Shown piece by piece: positions 25,374 through 33,635 of a stretch of DNA of 64,000 nucleotides. The DNA is from JBEEJZ01 sp046046915. GTDB lineage: Bacteria; Pseudomonadota; Gammaproteobacteria; Burkholderiales; Burkholderiaceae_C. Position 1 is the stretch's first letter; every line of letters starts with the position of its first letter. The translations under genes were made by a program, and so were the position numbers. The notes beneath the pieces were generated by a model. It ran no database searches, was not told the origin of the DNA, and saw only the letters and a list, made by a program, of their open reading frames with translations. The DNA lies in NCBI GenBank assembly GCA_046046915.1, contig JBJOIT010000005.1, positions 33,874 to 97,873 of the forward strand, given 5' to 3'.

Positions 25374-25484
25374 GATGGGCTGTCGATCCTCTGGTAGGCC
25401 GCTTTCTGAATTGTTCCATGTGGACGTTCTTTAGGCCCTTTGTGTCATCCCGATACTGGCGCTTCCAAGATCTATAAGGAAATC

Positions 25485-25862
25485 ATGAACCTGATTCAAA
25501 CTCTTGAGCAAGAAGAAATTGCTCGCCTCGGGAAAAACTACCCCGACTTTGCTCCTGGTGACACCATCGTCGTCAGTGTTAACGTGGTTGAAGGTACTCG
25601 CAAGCGAGTGCAGGCCTATGAGGGTGTTGTGATTGCCAAGCGCAATCGTGGCCTGAACAGTGGCTTTATCGTGCGCAAGATCTCGAGTGGCGAGGGCGTT
25701 GAGCGTACCTTCCAGACCTACAGCCCGCTGATTGCTGGTATCGAAGTCAAGCGTCGTGGTGATGTTCGCCGCGCCAAGCTGTACTACCTTCGTGACCGTA
25801 GCGGCAAGTCTGCTCGTATCAAGGAAAAGCTGCCGGCAAAGAAGACTGCAGTGGCTGCTTAA
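25485..25862 (+). CDS. rplS: 50S ribosomal protein L19
   Basis: A 125-residue protein at the 30S-50S interface, recognised from PGDTIVVSVNVVEGTRKRVQAYEG and GVERTFQTYSP. I chose the ATG at 25485 (MNLIQTLEQEEIARL), which has AAGGA 8 bases upstream. It has a 147-base gap from trmD with its own promoter-like sequence, and a terminator directly after. Confidence 0.98.
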   Translation: MNLIQTLEQEEIARLGKNYPDFAPGDTIVVSVNVVEGTRKRVQAYEGVVIAKRNRGLNSGFIVRKISSGEGVERTFQTYSPLIAGIEVKRRGDVRRAKLYYLRDRSGKSARIKEKLPAKKTAVAA

Positions 25863-25888
25863 ACCAGTCCCACTTCGCAAGCACAGCA

Positions 25889-25919
25889 AACCGCCCCAGG
25901 CTACTCGGGCGGTTTTTTT
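25889..25919 (+). terminator. Intrinsic terminator of the rpsP-rplS operon
   Basis: AACCGCCC (25889-25896) pairs with GGGCGGTT (25907-25914) and runs into seven T residues. It lies 27 bases after rplS and before the NUDIX gene start. Confidence 0.92.
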
Positions 25920-25941
25920 ACGCTCTGTCATCGAGATCTGT

Positions 25942-26616
25942 GTGAGTAACATCGCTTCAATTGACCCACGTGTCATTCCTGTTTACAGCACAGATGCCCA
26001 TCTGCCGGCGGTGGGGAAAGCGTCACTCCAGCCCAGCAGATTGCAGGAGCGATTTCAATGTCCGCCCGTCTGGGCCCCAGAATTACGAGCAGAGATCAAG
26101 TTTTCCGAGCGTCCACCTTCTCAGGCTGCTGTGCTGATGGGGGTCGTCACCCATGACCGACCGACATTGCTACTAACTCGGCGTACCTTGCATTTGTCTA
26201 CTCACTCCGGGCAGATTGCATTCCCGGGAGGAAAGACTGACCCACAAGATGTAGATGCTTCTGCAACGGCTCTGCGGGAGGCATGGGAGGAGGTGGGGCT
26301 GGATCCCCAACACGTGCGAGTACTGGGCACGCTTCCCACCTATACCACCGGCACTTCCTTCATCGTCACGCCAGTGGTGGGCCTGATCAGGCCTGGCGTC
26401 TCGTTGACACCAAACCCATCAGAAGTGGCGGAAGTGTTCGAGGTTCCCCTTGACTACTTGATGGATCCGGCCCGTCATCGCCGTCATATCCACATGAAGG
26501 ACGGTGTGCGGCGAGAGTGGTTCTCTATGCCTTGGTTCGATGGCAATAACGAGCACTTCATCTGGGGCGCCACTGCCGGAATGATCCGCAACCTTTATTG
26601 CCTGTTGATTGCTTGA
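25942..26616 (+). CDS. NUDIX CoA pyrophosphatase (NudL-like)
   Basis: About 224 residues starting at GTG (25942), which lies just past the rplS terminator. The NudL/UPF0035 signature LLTRRTLHLSTHSGQIAFPGG leads into the Nudix box with REAWEEVGL. This group hydrolyses coenzyme A and its derivatives to phosphopantetheine and 3',5'-ADP. One acidic position of the canonical Nudix box appears to be Asp rather than Glu. An alternative longer start inside rplS is not credible. Confidence 0.88.
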   Translation: MSNIASIDPRVIPVYSTDAHLPAVGKASLQPSRLQERFQCPPVWAPELRAEIKFSERPPSQAAVLMGVVTHDRPTLLLTRRTLHLSTHSGQIAFPGGKTDPQDVDASATALREAWEEVGLDPQHVRVLGTLPTYTTGTSFIVTPVVGLIRPGVSLTPNPSEVAEVFEVPLDYLMDPARHRRHIHMKDGVRREWFSMPWFDGNNEHFIWGATAGMIRNLYCLLIA

Positions 26617-26682
26617 GGTGTCTCAGTTGAGACAGACACGGCGTCTTGCAACTTGGGCGTCTGCCATGCAATTGCTCCGGGA

Positions 26683-26688
26683 TATGAT
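26683..26688 (+). promoter_or_regulatory. Candidate -10 next to the CbiB-like start
   Basis: TATGAT lies 6 bases before the ATG at 26695, with no Shine-Dalgarno between. It implies a nearly leaderless mRNA if active. The -35 is not convincing. Confidence 0.4.
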
Positions 26689-26694
26689 GCAAAC

Positions 26695-27672
26695 ATGAGC
26701 TTCATCGCCACCTTGATCGCGCTTCTCCTTGAGCAAGCAAGGCCTCTTTCTCCCGGTAATTTGGTGCATTCCAGCATGCGAATCTGGGTTCGAACTTGCG
26801 CCCGGACTTTTGATGCTGGCACCCCACAACATGCTTGGCTGTCGGTCTTGTTTGCAGTGATGGTGCCTGCGCTGGTCGTGATGGTCATTCATTGGGTTTT
26901 GTGGATGTCTCTAGGCGTGGTCTTTGCCATGCTGTGGAGTGTGGCTATCCTGTACGTCACCTTGGGTTTCAGGCAGTTCAGTCACCATTTCACCAAGATC
27001 CGAGACGCACTTGACGCGGGTGACGAAAGCGCTGCGCGTGAACTTTTGGCAAAGTGGGCTCATCTGGATGCCAGTGAGCTGCCTCGCAAGGAAGTCCTTC
27101 GACATGTGATTGAGCATTCCGTCATCAGTGCGCACCGACATGTTTACGGTGTTTTGACCTGGTTCTCAATCTTGGCGGCACTGGGCTTTGGGCCTGCCGG
27201 TGCAGTGATTTATCGCATGGCAGAGTTTGCTGCCCGCTACTGGCGCCGAGGGAGGAACGATCACATGCCCTTGGTTAGCTCGGCCCTGCAAGGTGCTGTG
27301 GTCAAGGTTTGGGCCGTCGTGGATTGGCTACCAGCGCGTTTTACGGCCATGAGTTTTGCAGTGGTTGGCAGCTTTGAGGACGCCATCGATGAATGGCGTC
27401 TATGTGAGACCCGGGGCCTTGCGTCCAACGACGCAGTGATCATTGCGGCAACCTCAGGCGCAGTCAATGTGCGTTTGGGGGATGGGTTTGGCGACAGGAA
27501 ACCCCCTGTTCCTGCCGACGGCGCCGCTGACGAGGGCAATGACGCTGGCGTCATGACGCGTGCGCAACCAGAGCTGGCTCACCTGAACGTCATTGTTGGG
27601 CTGGTTTGGCGAGCCGTCGTCTTGTGGATGCTGTTACTTGCATTGCTGACCTTGGCAAGGCTGCTTGGATAA
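26695..27672 (+). CDS. CobD/CbiB family membrane protein
   Basis: About 325 residues with several membrane segments, resembling the CbiB/CobD (COG1270) fold: an N-terminal helix (MSFIATLIALLLEQARPL), helices around 55-95, the conserved LLAKWAHLDASELPRKEVLRHVIEHSV block, and a C-terminal helix. True CbiB attaches aminopropanol to adenosylcobyric acid, but no other cobalamin genes are here. Stand-alone copies in Burkholderiales are of uncertain function. I chose the ATG at 26695. Confidence 0.8.
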   Translation: MSFIATLIALLLEQARPLSPGNLVHSSMRIWVRTCARTFDAGTPQHAWLSVLFAVMVPALVVMVIHWVLWMSLGVVFAMLWSVAILYVTLGFRQFSHHFTKIRDALDAGDESAARELLAKWAHLDASELPRKEVLRHVIEHSVISAHRHVYGVLTWFSILAALGFGPAGAVIYRMAEFAARYWRRGRNDHMPLVSSALQGAVVKVWAVVDWLPARFTAMSFAVVGSFEDAIDEWRLCETRGLASNDAVIIAATSGAVNVRLGDGFGDRKPPVPADGAADEGNDAGVMTRAQPELAHLNVIVGLVWRAVVLWMLLLALLTLARLLG

Positions 27673-27703
27673 AGCGTGCTGCCGCTCGTTTCGACGCGGT
27701 GTC

Positions 27704-28636
27704 TCAGTAGCGGGGTTGGTTCAATTCCTCAAAAAGAGCCTTGTAAATTTCGTATCGGTTGACGCTGATACCGGACAGCAATGGCTCCTCCGGGTCGGTC
27801 TGCAGTGCAGACCGCACGCCACAACCGGGTTCATGCAAATGGGTGCAGTTGTAGAAGCGGCAATGTCCCATATGTGCACGCAGGTCAGGCATGTAGCTGG
27901 CCAGATTTGCGGGGTCAATATGGTGCAGGCCAAACTCTTGAAAACCGGGCGAATCAATCAAAGCGCTGCTTTGGGTTTCATCGATCCAGTACCAGGTCGT
28001 GCTGGTGGTTGTGTGCTTTCCTGAGTTCAGGGCTTGTGAAATTTCACCAGTTTGGGCCAGCGCGCCCGGAATCCATGAGTTGATCAAGGTGCTTTTGCCA
28101 GCCCCAGAAGGGCCCAGCACCAGCGTCTGTTGCCCATCCAGGTGCTTGCGTAAGAGCAACTGCGACGAATTCGGTCCTTCCTCGTCTTTCAAGCACAGAG
28201 GCAGTACTTGGTAGCCCATGGAGCGATAGGGCTGTAGCCATGCCCATGCCCGCTGAAATGGCTCGGTCAGATCGCTTTTGTTCAGTACGATCAGCGGACT
28301 GATGCCGGCAGCTTCGGCCGCGATCAGCGCACGGGAAAGTTGGCTGCTGGAAAATTCTGGACGAGCAGCAATCAAGATAAGCACCTGCGTCAGGTTGGCA
28401 GCAAATGACTTGGTCCTGATCTCGTCTTGTCGATAAAAAAGATTCTGGCGTTCGAGAATTTTTTCGATGGTGCCCTCATCTTGCGATGCTTGCCAAAGCA
28501 CCCTGTCACCAACGACACCCACGCTTTTTTTGCCACGTGAATGGCAAATTCTTCGCTCACCACCCAGTGTCTCAACGATGAAGTGACGACCATGGTTGCC
28601 CACAATCAGCCCCTCTTGCAGAACGGGGGGGCTCAT
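27704..28636 (-). CDS. rsgA: Ribosome small-subunit GTPase RsgA
   Basis: A 310-residue circularly permuted GTPase that checks late 30S maturation. An N-terminal OB fold is followed by the GTPase motifs in permuted order: NKSDL, GPSGAGKSTLIN, then DSPGF. A C-terminal zinc site reads CRFYNCTHLHEPGCGV. It is convergent with the CbiB-like gene. The M48 protease gene lies 46 bases upstream on the same strand. Confidence 0.96.
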   Translation of the reverse strand: MSPPVLQEGLIVGNHGRHFIVETLGGERRICHSRGKKSVGVVGDRVLWQASQDEGTIEKILERQNLFYRQDEIRTKSFAANLTQVLILIAARPEFSSSQLSRALIAAEAAGISPLIVLNKSDLTEPFQRAWAWLQPYRSMGYQVLPLCLKDEEGPNSSQLLLRKHLDGQQTLVLGPSGAGKSTLINSWIPGALAQTGEISQALNSGKHTTTSTTWYWIDETQSSALIDSPGFQEFGLHHIDPANLASYMPDLRAHMGHCRFYNCTHLHEPGCGVRSALQTDPEEPLLSGISVNRYEIYKALFEELNQPRY

Positions 28637-28682
28637 GCGCCCGATGGCCTCAAAAGTATTCTCCGGTGACCAAACTTCTGGT

Positions 28683-29984
28683 TCATGCCATGGTGCCTAT
28701 GGCGTTTGTGAGTCTCATCCGCCCCAGGCGCTCTGAAGCAGGAGGATGCGAGTAGTAAAACTTGACGAACAGAGGGTCCGGTGTGAGTGTGGACGCGTTG
28801 TCTTGGTACAGCTTGAGCAGTGCTGACGCCAGGTCTTCGCTGTTGGCTTGTGCCATGGCGTAGTCATCGGCCTCGAACTCCTGCGAACGAGAAACCCGCG
28901 CGAACAGAGGCGAGATGAAAAACGTCAAGGCCGGAGCACACAGCACGAACAGCAAGAGGGCGAGGGCATCGTTGGGTCCGCCCATGAGCTGGGGTTGTGC
29001 CCCCAGACCTGTGTAGAACCAGATTTGTCCACTCAGCCAGCCCAAGAGTGCCAAGCCCAGGAAACTGCCCGCAAAAAGCGTGACGATGCGCTTGTTCACA
29101 TGTTTATGTTTGAAGTGGCCCAGCTCATGGGCTAGAACTGCGTCAATTTCACCGGGCGACAATTTCTTGAGCAAGGTGTCGTAAAAAACCACCCGTTTGG
29201 ATGCGCCAAAACCGGTGAAATAGGCGTTTGCATGGGCACTTCGCTTGCTGCCATCCATGACAAACAGGCCCTTGGCGGCGAAGCCGCAGCGATGCATCAA
29301 TTGCGTCACGCGGGACTTGATGGTCTCGTCCGCAAGTGGCTCGAATTTGTTGAACAAAGGGGCGATGAATGTGGGGTACACCATCATCAGCAACAGGTTG
29401 ATGCTCATCCAGATGGCCCAAGCCCACAGCCACCAGCTGGTACCTGTTGATCCCATCACCCAGAGGATCAATCCCGCAATGGGGAGTCCTATCAGCAGGC
29501 CAACCAGAGTGGACCGGACGAGGTCCGCGAACCAAAGTTGTGGCGTCATTTTGTTGAAGCCAAAGCGCTGCTCGAGCACGAAGGTCTGATACAGAGACAC
29601 CGGCAACTCAAGCACAGCATTGACCACAACAAAACAAGCCATCAGCGCCAATTGCTGTAACAGGCCTGGTTCGATCACGCTCAGCAGCCATTGATTAAGT
29701 GACGACAAACCGCCCAATAACGTCCAGCCCACTAGCCAGCAAAGGCTTAAAGCCGTGTCAACCAAGGCCAAGCGCGACTTGGCAATCGTGTAATCAGCGG
29801 CTTTTTCATGTGCTTCCAAGGAGATGCGTCCGCTGAACGCGGGTGGTACTTCGCTGCGGTGTCGCGCGACATGCCTGATTTGTCTTGAGGCCAGCCAAAA
29901 TTTAATGGCCACTCCCATCATCAAGGCCGCGGCAAACAGCAAGGTCAAGGCGTCGGATGGGGCAATCAAGGGGAAAGGGGTCAT
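28683..29984 (-). CDS. M48-family zinc metalloprotease (Ste24-like)
   Basis: A 433-residue membrane protease with about six to seven helices and the zinc motif AHELGHFKHKH plus a downstream glutamate in EFEADDYA. The layout (FGFNKMTPQLWFADL, then KSRVTQLMHRCGF, then SKRSAHANAYFTGFGASKRVVFYDTLL) matches CAAX prenyl protease 1/Ste24 relatives. Bacteria have no prenylated CAAX proteins, so the substrate is unknown; membrane-protein quality control is likely. I chose the ATG at 29984. It is divergent from orn with only 35 bases between the starts. Confidence 0.9.
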   Translation of the reverse strand: MTPFPLIAPSDALTLLFAAALMMGVAIKFWLASRQIRHVARHRSEVPPAFSGRISLEAHEKAADYTIAKSRLALVDTALSLCWLVGWTLLGGLSSLNQWLLSVIEPGLLQQLALMACFVVVNAVLELPVSLYQTFVLEQRFGFNKMTPQLWFADLVRSTLVGLLIGLPIAGLILWVMGSTGTSWWLWAWAIWMSINLLLMMVYPTFIAPLFNKFEPLADETIKSRVTQLMHRCGFAAKGLFVMDGSKRSAHANAYFTGFGASKRVVFYDTLLKKLSPGEIDAVLAHELGHFKHKHVNKRIVTLFAGSFLGLALLGWLSGQIWFYTGLGAQPQLMGGPNDALALLLFVLCAPALTFFISPLFARVSRSQEFEADDYAMAQANSEDLASALLKLYQDNASTLTPDPLFVKFYYSHPPASERLGRMRLTNAIGTMA

Positions 29985-30019
29985 GGGCCCGCAGTTTAGG
30001 GCATCGGCGACAATGGGGC

Positions 30020-30607
30020 ATGGATGCAAAGTACACCCCTGTTGCGAGCACTGGGCTTGCAAAATCTGACAAGAATCTGGTCTGGCTTGACTGTGAAATG
30101 ACCGGGCTGAATCCTGAAGTTGATCGCATCATTGAGATCGCCGTTGTCGTGACCGGTCCGGACCTGGCAGAGCGCGTTGAGGGCCCAGTGCTGGTCATCC
30201 ATCAGACTGACGCTCAGCTTGACAAGATGGACGCGTGGAACAAGGGCACCCATGGTCGTAGCGGGTTGATTGATAAAGTCAAGGCGTCGCACACGACCGA
30301 GGCTGAGGCCGAAGGGCAATTGCTCACCTTTTTGGCGAAGTACGTGCCCAAGGGTGGTGCTCCCCTGTGTGGCAATAGCATCGGCCAGGATCGTCGTTTC
30401 CTGGTCAAGTACATGCCTCAGCTGGAGTCGTATTTGCACTACCGCAACATAGATGTCAGCACGTTAAAAGAACTGGCAAAACGTTGGCGGCCCGATGTGT
30501 ACAAGTCCTTCAAAAAGCGGCAGACACACACCGCATTGGCAGACGTGCATGAGTCGATTGATGAGCTTGTGCACTACCGCTCACACTTCATGAACATGCA
30601 GGCCTAG
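30020..30607 (+). CDS. orn: Oligoribonuclease
   Basis: A 195-residue DEDDh exonuclease that degrades 2-5-mers, especially dinucleotides such as pGpG. The active site begins NLVWLDCEMTGLNPEVD, with the later acidic and histidine sites in GNSIGQDRRFLVKYMP and THTALADVHESIDELVHYR. I chose the ATG at 30020. GACAAT sits 5 bases before it and no clear Shine-Dalgarno is visible. It is divergent from the M48 gene. Confidence 0.96.
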   Translation: MDAKYTPVASTGLAKSDKNLVWLDCEMTGLNPEVDRIIEIAVVVTGPDLAERVEGPVLVIHQTDAQLDKMDAWNKGTHGRSGLIDKVKASHTTEAEAEGQLLTFLAKYVPKGGAPLCGNSIGQDRRFLVKYMPQLESYLHYRNIDVSTLKELAKRWRPDVYKSFKKRQTHTALADVHESIDELVHYRSHFMNMQA

Positions 30608-30880
30608 GTAAAAACCCGAAGTCGTGACATAATCGTGTACTGCGCTGCAACAAGCGGCGCAGAATGTGCATCTCCCTTCACACACTGGGCTGAAAGCGCT
30701 TCCCCTTACGGGTTGTGCAGCGTCTGATTCAGATTTTTTCTGATAAGGTCCGCGTTAACTAGTCCCAAGCGCTTTGCAAATCTGTTTGCATGGACGCCGG
30801 TTCCGTTTGATGGTTGATGTTTTTTAACCATAGACGGAGCACCCGAACCTTGTTTCGGTGTTCGCGTGTGAGAAAAATTC
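30608..30880 (+). promoter_or_regulatory. Long hairpin-rich leader of the DEAD-box gene
   Basis: This 273-base gap has an extended -10-like TGACATAAT (30625-30633) near its left end, so the leader would be about 240 bases. It contains a series of short stem-loops: TCAGA/TCTGA around a T5 loop (about 30729-30743), TGCAAA/TTTGCA (about 30775-30790), TGGTT/AACCA (about 30810-30830) and CCGAA/TTCGG (about 30843-30858). No convincing ORF is seen. Long structured leaders are known on cold-induced RNA helicases, so temperature or autoregulation is plausible. Confidence 0.5.
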
Positions 30881-32680
30881 ATGACTGACGCTTTTAATGC
30901 GGTCGGCGCTTTGTCGCCTTCCGAAGATATCTCTATTGACGCCACCTCTGTCAGCGAGGGCGCTCAGCCCGTCGCTGCTGCGCAGCCCAATGGCTTTGAA
31001 CTGCTGGGCCTGGCGCCAGAACTGGTCGCTGCCGTGCGGGACCTGGGTTTTACCGAGCCCACCACGGTGCAGTCCAAAACCGTGCCTATGGCCATGGCAG
31101 CTGGAGACGATGCCGCCCGTTTCATCGACCTGATGGTTTCCAGCCAAACTGGTAGTGGCAAGACGGCTGCATTTTTGCTGCCTGTGCTGCACACCTTGAT
31201 CCAGCAAAAGGCCCAGGCCGAGGCCAACGAGCGCGCTGAGTTTGATCGCGCAGTGGCCGACGCCATTGCCAAGGGCGAAGCGCCTCCCAAGCGTCCCAAG
31301 CGCAAGGATCCCACCAATTCCCGCAACTTCAAGGCCGCTACACCTGGTGCGTTGATCGTTTGCCCCACCCGTGAATTGGCGCAGCAGGTAGCCCATGACG
31401 CGATCGATCTGGTACAGCATTGCCGGGGTCTGCGGATTGCCAACATTGTGGGTGGCATGCCTTACCAACTCCAAATTGCCAAGTTACAAAACGCCGACCT
31501 GGTGGTAGCGACACCTGGACGCTTGCTGGACCTGCAGCGCTCCATGCAAATCAAGCTGGAACAGGTGCAATTTTTGGTGGTTGATGAAGCGGACCGCATG
31601 CTGGATCTGGGCTTTTCGGACGATCTGGCTGAAATCAACCAGCTGACCATCGCGCGTAAGCAGACCATGATGTTCAGCGCCACGTTTGCACCACGCATTC
31701 AGCAGTTGGCAGCCCGCGTGATGCGTGAGCCCCAGCGCGTGACCATTGACAGCCCCCAGGAAAAGCACGCCAACATCAAGCAGGTTCTGTTCTGGGCCGA
31801 TAACGCCAGCCACAAGCGCAAACTGCTGGATCATTGGCTGCGCGATACCACCATCAATCAGGCGATTGTTTTTGCCAGCACCCAGATTGAATGCGACGGT
31901 TTGGCCAACGACCTGCAGCAAGACGGTTTTTCCGCCGTTGCCTTGCATGGCGCACTCAGCCAGGGCTTGCGCAATCGTCGTCTGATGGCTTTGCGTCAGG
32001 GGCAGGTACAAATCTTGGTTGCCACAGATGTGGCCGCACGCGGCATTGACGTGCCCACCATCAGCCACGTGTTCAATTTCGGTCTCCCGATGAAGGCGGA
32101 AGACTACACCCACCGCATCGGCCGCACGGGGCGAGCTGGTCGCGACGGTATTGCCGTGACCTTTGCCGAATTCCGTGATCGCCGTCGTATTTTTGACATC
32201 GAAGCCTACAGCCGGCAGCAGTTCAAGGCTGAAACGCTGCCAGGCCTGGAGCCTCAGCAGCGCGCTCCCGAGAACCGCCCCAGCCATGGCTTCGGTGGTC
32301 GCGGTGACCATGGTTCGCGTGATCGCAAGTTTGGTGGCGGTGGCCGCCCCTCCTTTGGCGCGCCCCGTGGCGGTTTCGGCGAGCATGCTCCGTCGGGCGG
32401 TCATCGTCCACCGTCGGCAGGTGGTTACCAAGGCCGCGGTGGATCCGGCGACAACGGTGGCTTCAGCTACGTTCGAAAAGATGGGTTCAATGACCGTTTT
32501 GCAGGTCGTCCGGCCCCGGCTGCACGTGGTGCCGAGCGTGGCGCTGAGTTTGGCGATCGCAAGCCAGGTTTTGGCAAGCCCGCGTTTGGCAAGCCCATGG
32601 GCGCGGCCAAGCCAGGCAACGGCGGCAAGGTGTTCGTGCCCCGTGACGCCAAAAAGCGCGCAGCCCGATCTTTCGACTGA
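30881..32680 (+). CDS. DEAD-box RNA helicase (RhlE-like) with Gly/Arg-rich tail
   Basis: A 599-residue ATP-dependent RNA helicase. Motifs in order are the Q region FTEPTTVQSKTVP, motif I SSQTGSGKTAAF, Ia PTRELAQQ, II VDEADRML, III SAT, then ARGIDVP and HRIGRTGRAGRDG. Between motifs I and Ia there is a basic insertion (about 105-155) rich in Lys, Arg and Ala. The tail from about 455 is Gly/Arg/Phe-rich (RGDHGSRDRKFGGGGRPSF), suited to RNA binding. No DbpA C-terminal domain is seen. Likely roles are ribosome assembly and mRNA turnover. A long structured leader precedes it. Confidence 0.95.
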   Translation: MTDAFNAVGALSPSEDISIDATSVSEGAQPVAAAQPNGFELLGLAPELVAAVRDLGFTEPTTVQSKTVPMAMAAGDDAARFIDLMVSSQTGSGKTAAFLLPVLHTLIQQKAQAEANERAEFDRAVADAIAKGEAPPKRPKRKDPTNSRNFKAATPGALIVCPTRELAQQVAHDAIDLVQHCRGLRIANIVGGMPYQLQIAKLQNADLVVATPGRLLDLQRSMQIKLEQVQFLVVDEADRMLDLGFSDDLAEINQLTIARKQTMMFSATFAPRIQQLAARVMREPQRVTIDSPQEKHANIKQVLFWADNASHKRKLLDHWLRDTTINQAIVFASTQIECDGLANDLQQDGFSAVALHGALSQGLRNRRLMALRQGQVQILVATDVAARGIDVPTISHVFNFGLPMKAEDYTHRIGRTGRAGRDGIAVTFAEFRDRRRIFDIEAYSRQQFKAETLPGLEPQQRAPENRPSHGFGGRGDHGSRDRKFGGGGRPSFGAPRGGFGEHAPSGGHRPPSAGGYQGRGGSGDNGGFSYVRKDGFNDRFAGRPAPAARGAERGAEFGDRKPGFGKPAFGKPMGAAKPGNGGKVFVPRDAKKRAARSFD

Positions 32681-32721
32681 CGCTGCTACGCCACAATGGA
32701 GGCCTACTGATTGGAGGCGCC

Positions 32722-33594
32722 ATGACCCAACCTGATCCCCAGTGGCTGGATCGCATGTACAACAATCGGGCCCTGGTGCCCGATTTTGCTTTGCACTTCG
32801 CAAAATGGGTGGAAGAGTCCGTCCAAGCCAGGGAAAGCCTGTCTGGTGAGCAAGACGTCGTCTATGGTCCCGACGCGAGCGACGTGATGGATATTTTTGT
32901 GCCCGATCACCCGACGTCTGGCGGCGCACCGGTGGTGGTGTTTATCCATGGCGGCTATTGGCGGTCACTGGATAAATCTGACCACTCCTTTGTTGCTCGT
33001 CGCCTGGTGTCTGAAGGGGCCTGTGTGGTGGTGCCCAACTATGCACTGTGTCCGGCAGTGACGTTGCCAGATATTGCTTTGCAGATGGTGCGAGCGCTTG
33101 CCTGGGTCTGGCGCCATATTGCCGACTATGGCGGTGACCCCGAGCGCATCACCGTGGTCGGTCACTCTGCAGGTGGTCATCTGGCTGCCATGCTCTTGGC
33201 GTGCAATTGGAAGTCCTATGCCCGAGACTTACCGCATCGACTGGTGCGCAATGCATTGTCGATTTCAGGGCTTTTTGAGCTGGAGTCCATACGCCGAACT
33301 CCCTTTTTGCAGGCGTCGCTTCATCTCACCCCAGCACAGGTCAGAAAGTGCAGCCCTGCATGGATGCCTAAGCCGGGTGTACAGCGGGGGCGTGGCCATT
33401 TGTACGGCGTAGTCGGCGGCGATGAAAGTGCGGAGTTTTTGAGGCAAAACGCCTTGATACGCTCTGCCTGGGGCGCACAGGTGGTCCCTGTGTGTGAAGC
33501 CCTGCCTGGGCTGAACCACTTCAGCATATTGAGCGCCTTGACTCAGCCCGGGCACCGGCTACATGGACTGGTCAATGAACTGGTGTTCGACTGA
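32722..33594 (+). CDS. Alpha/beta hydrolase (arylformamidase/esterase-like)
   Basis: A 290-residue hydrolase with the oxyanion-hole motif HGGYW (residues about 76-80) and the nucleophile elbow GHSAGGHLA. This combination is typical of the kynurenine formamidase-like and hormone-sensitive-lipase-like group. The acid and histidine are probably in the C-terminal GGDESAEF and LNHFS regions. No tryptophan-degradation genes are adjacent, so I do not assign KynB. GGAGG lies about 4 bases upstream of the ATG. A terminator follows. Confidence 0.85.
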   Translation: MTQPDPQWLDRMYNNRALVPDFALHFAKWVEESVQARESLSGEQDVVYGPDASDVMDIFVPDHPTSGGAPVVVFIHGGYWRSLDKSDHSFVARRLVSEGACVVVPNYALCPAVTLPDIALQMVRALAWVWRHIADYGGDPERITVVGHSAGGHLAAMLLACNWKSYARDLPHRLVRNALSISGLFELESIRRTPFLQASLHLTPAQVRKCSPAWMPKPGVQRGRGHLYGVVGGDESAEFLRQNALIRSAWGAQVVPVCEALPGLNHFSILSALTQPGHRLHGLVNELVFD

Positions 33595-33601
33595 GCATCT
33601 T

Positions 33602-33630
33602 GCGCCGCACCCGACCAGGTGCGGCGCTTT
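33602..33630 (+). terminator. Terminator-like hairpin between hydrolase and guaC
   Basis: GCGCCGCACC (33602-33611) pairs perfectly with GGTGCGGCGC (33618-33627) and is followed by TTT. The stem is very strong but the T-run is short. It separates the two convergent genes. Confidence 0.7.
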
Positions 33631-33635
33631 CGGGT

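Noticed and set aside
26695..27672. Calling the CbiB-like gene a cobalamin synthesis enzyme
   Set aside because: No other cobalamin genes are present and the similarity is only at family level.
31484..32929. A 481-codon antisense frame over the DEAD-box gene and the following hydrolase
   Set aside because: It crosses a gene boundary and reads as low-complexity sequence mirrored from the Gly/Arg tail.
32722..33594. Calling the hydrolase KynB (kynurenine formamidase)
   Set aside because: The HGGYW and GHSAGGH motifs are shared by many esterases and there are no tryptophan-degradation genes nearby.
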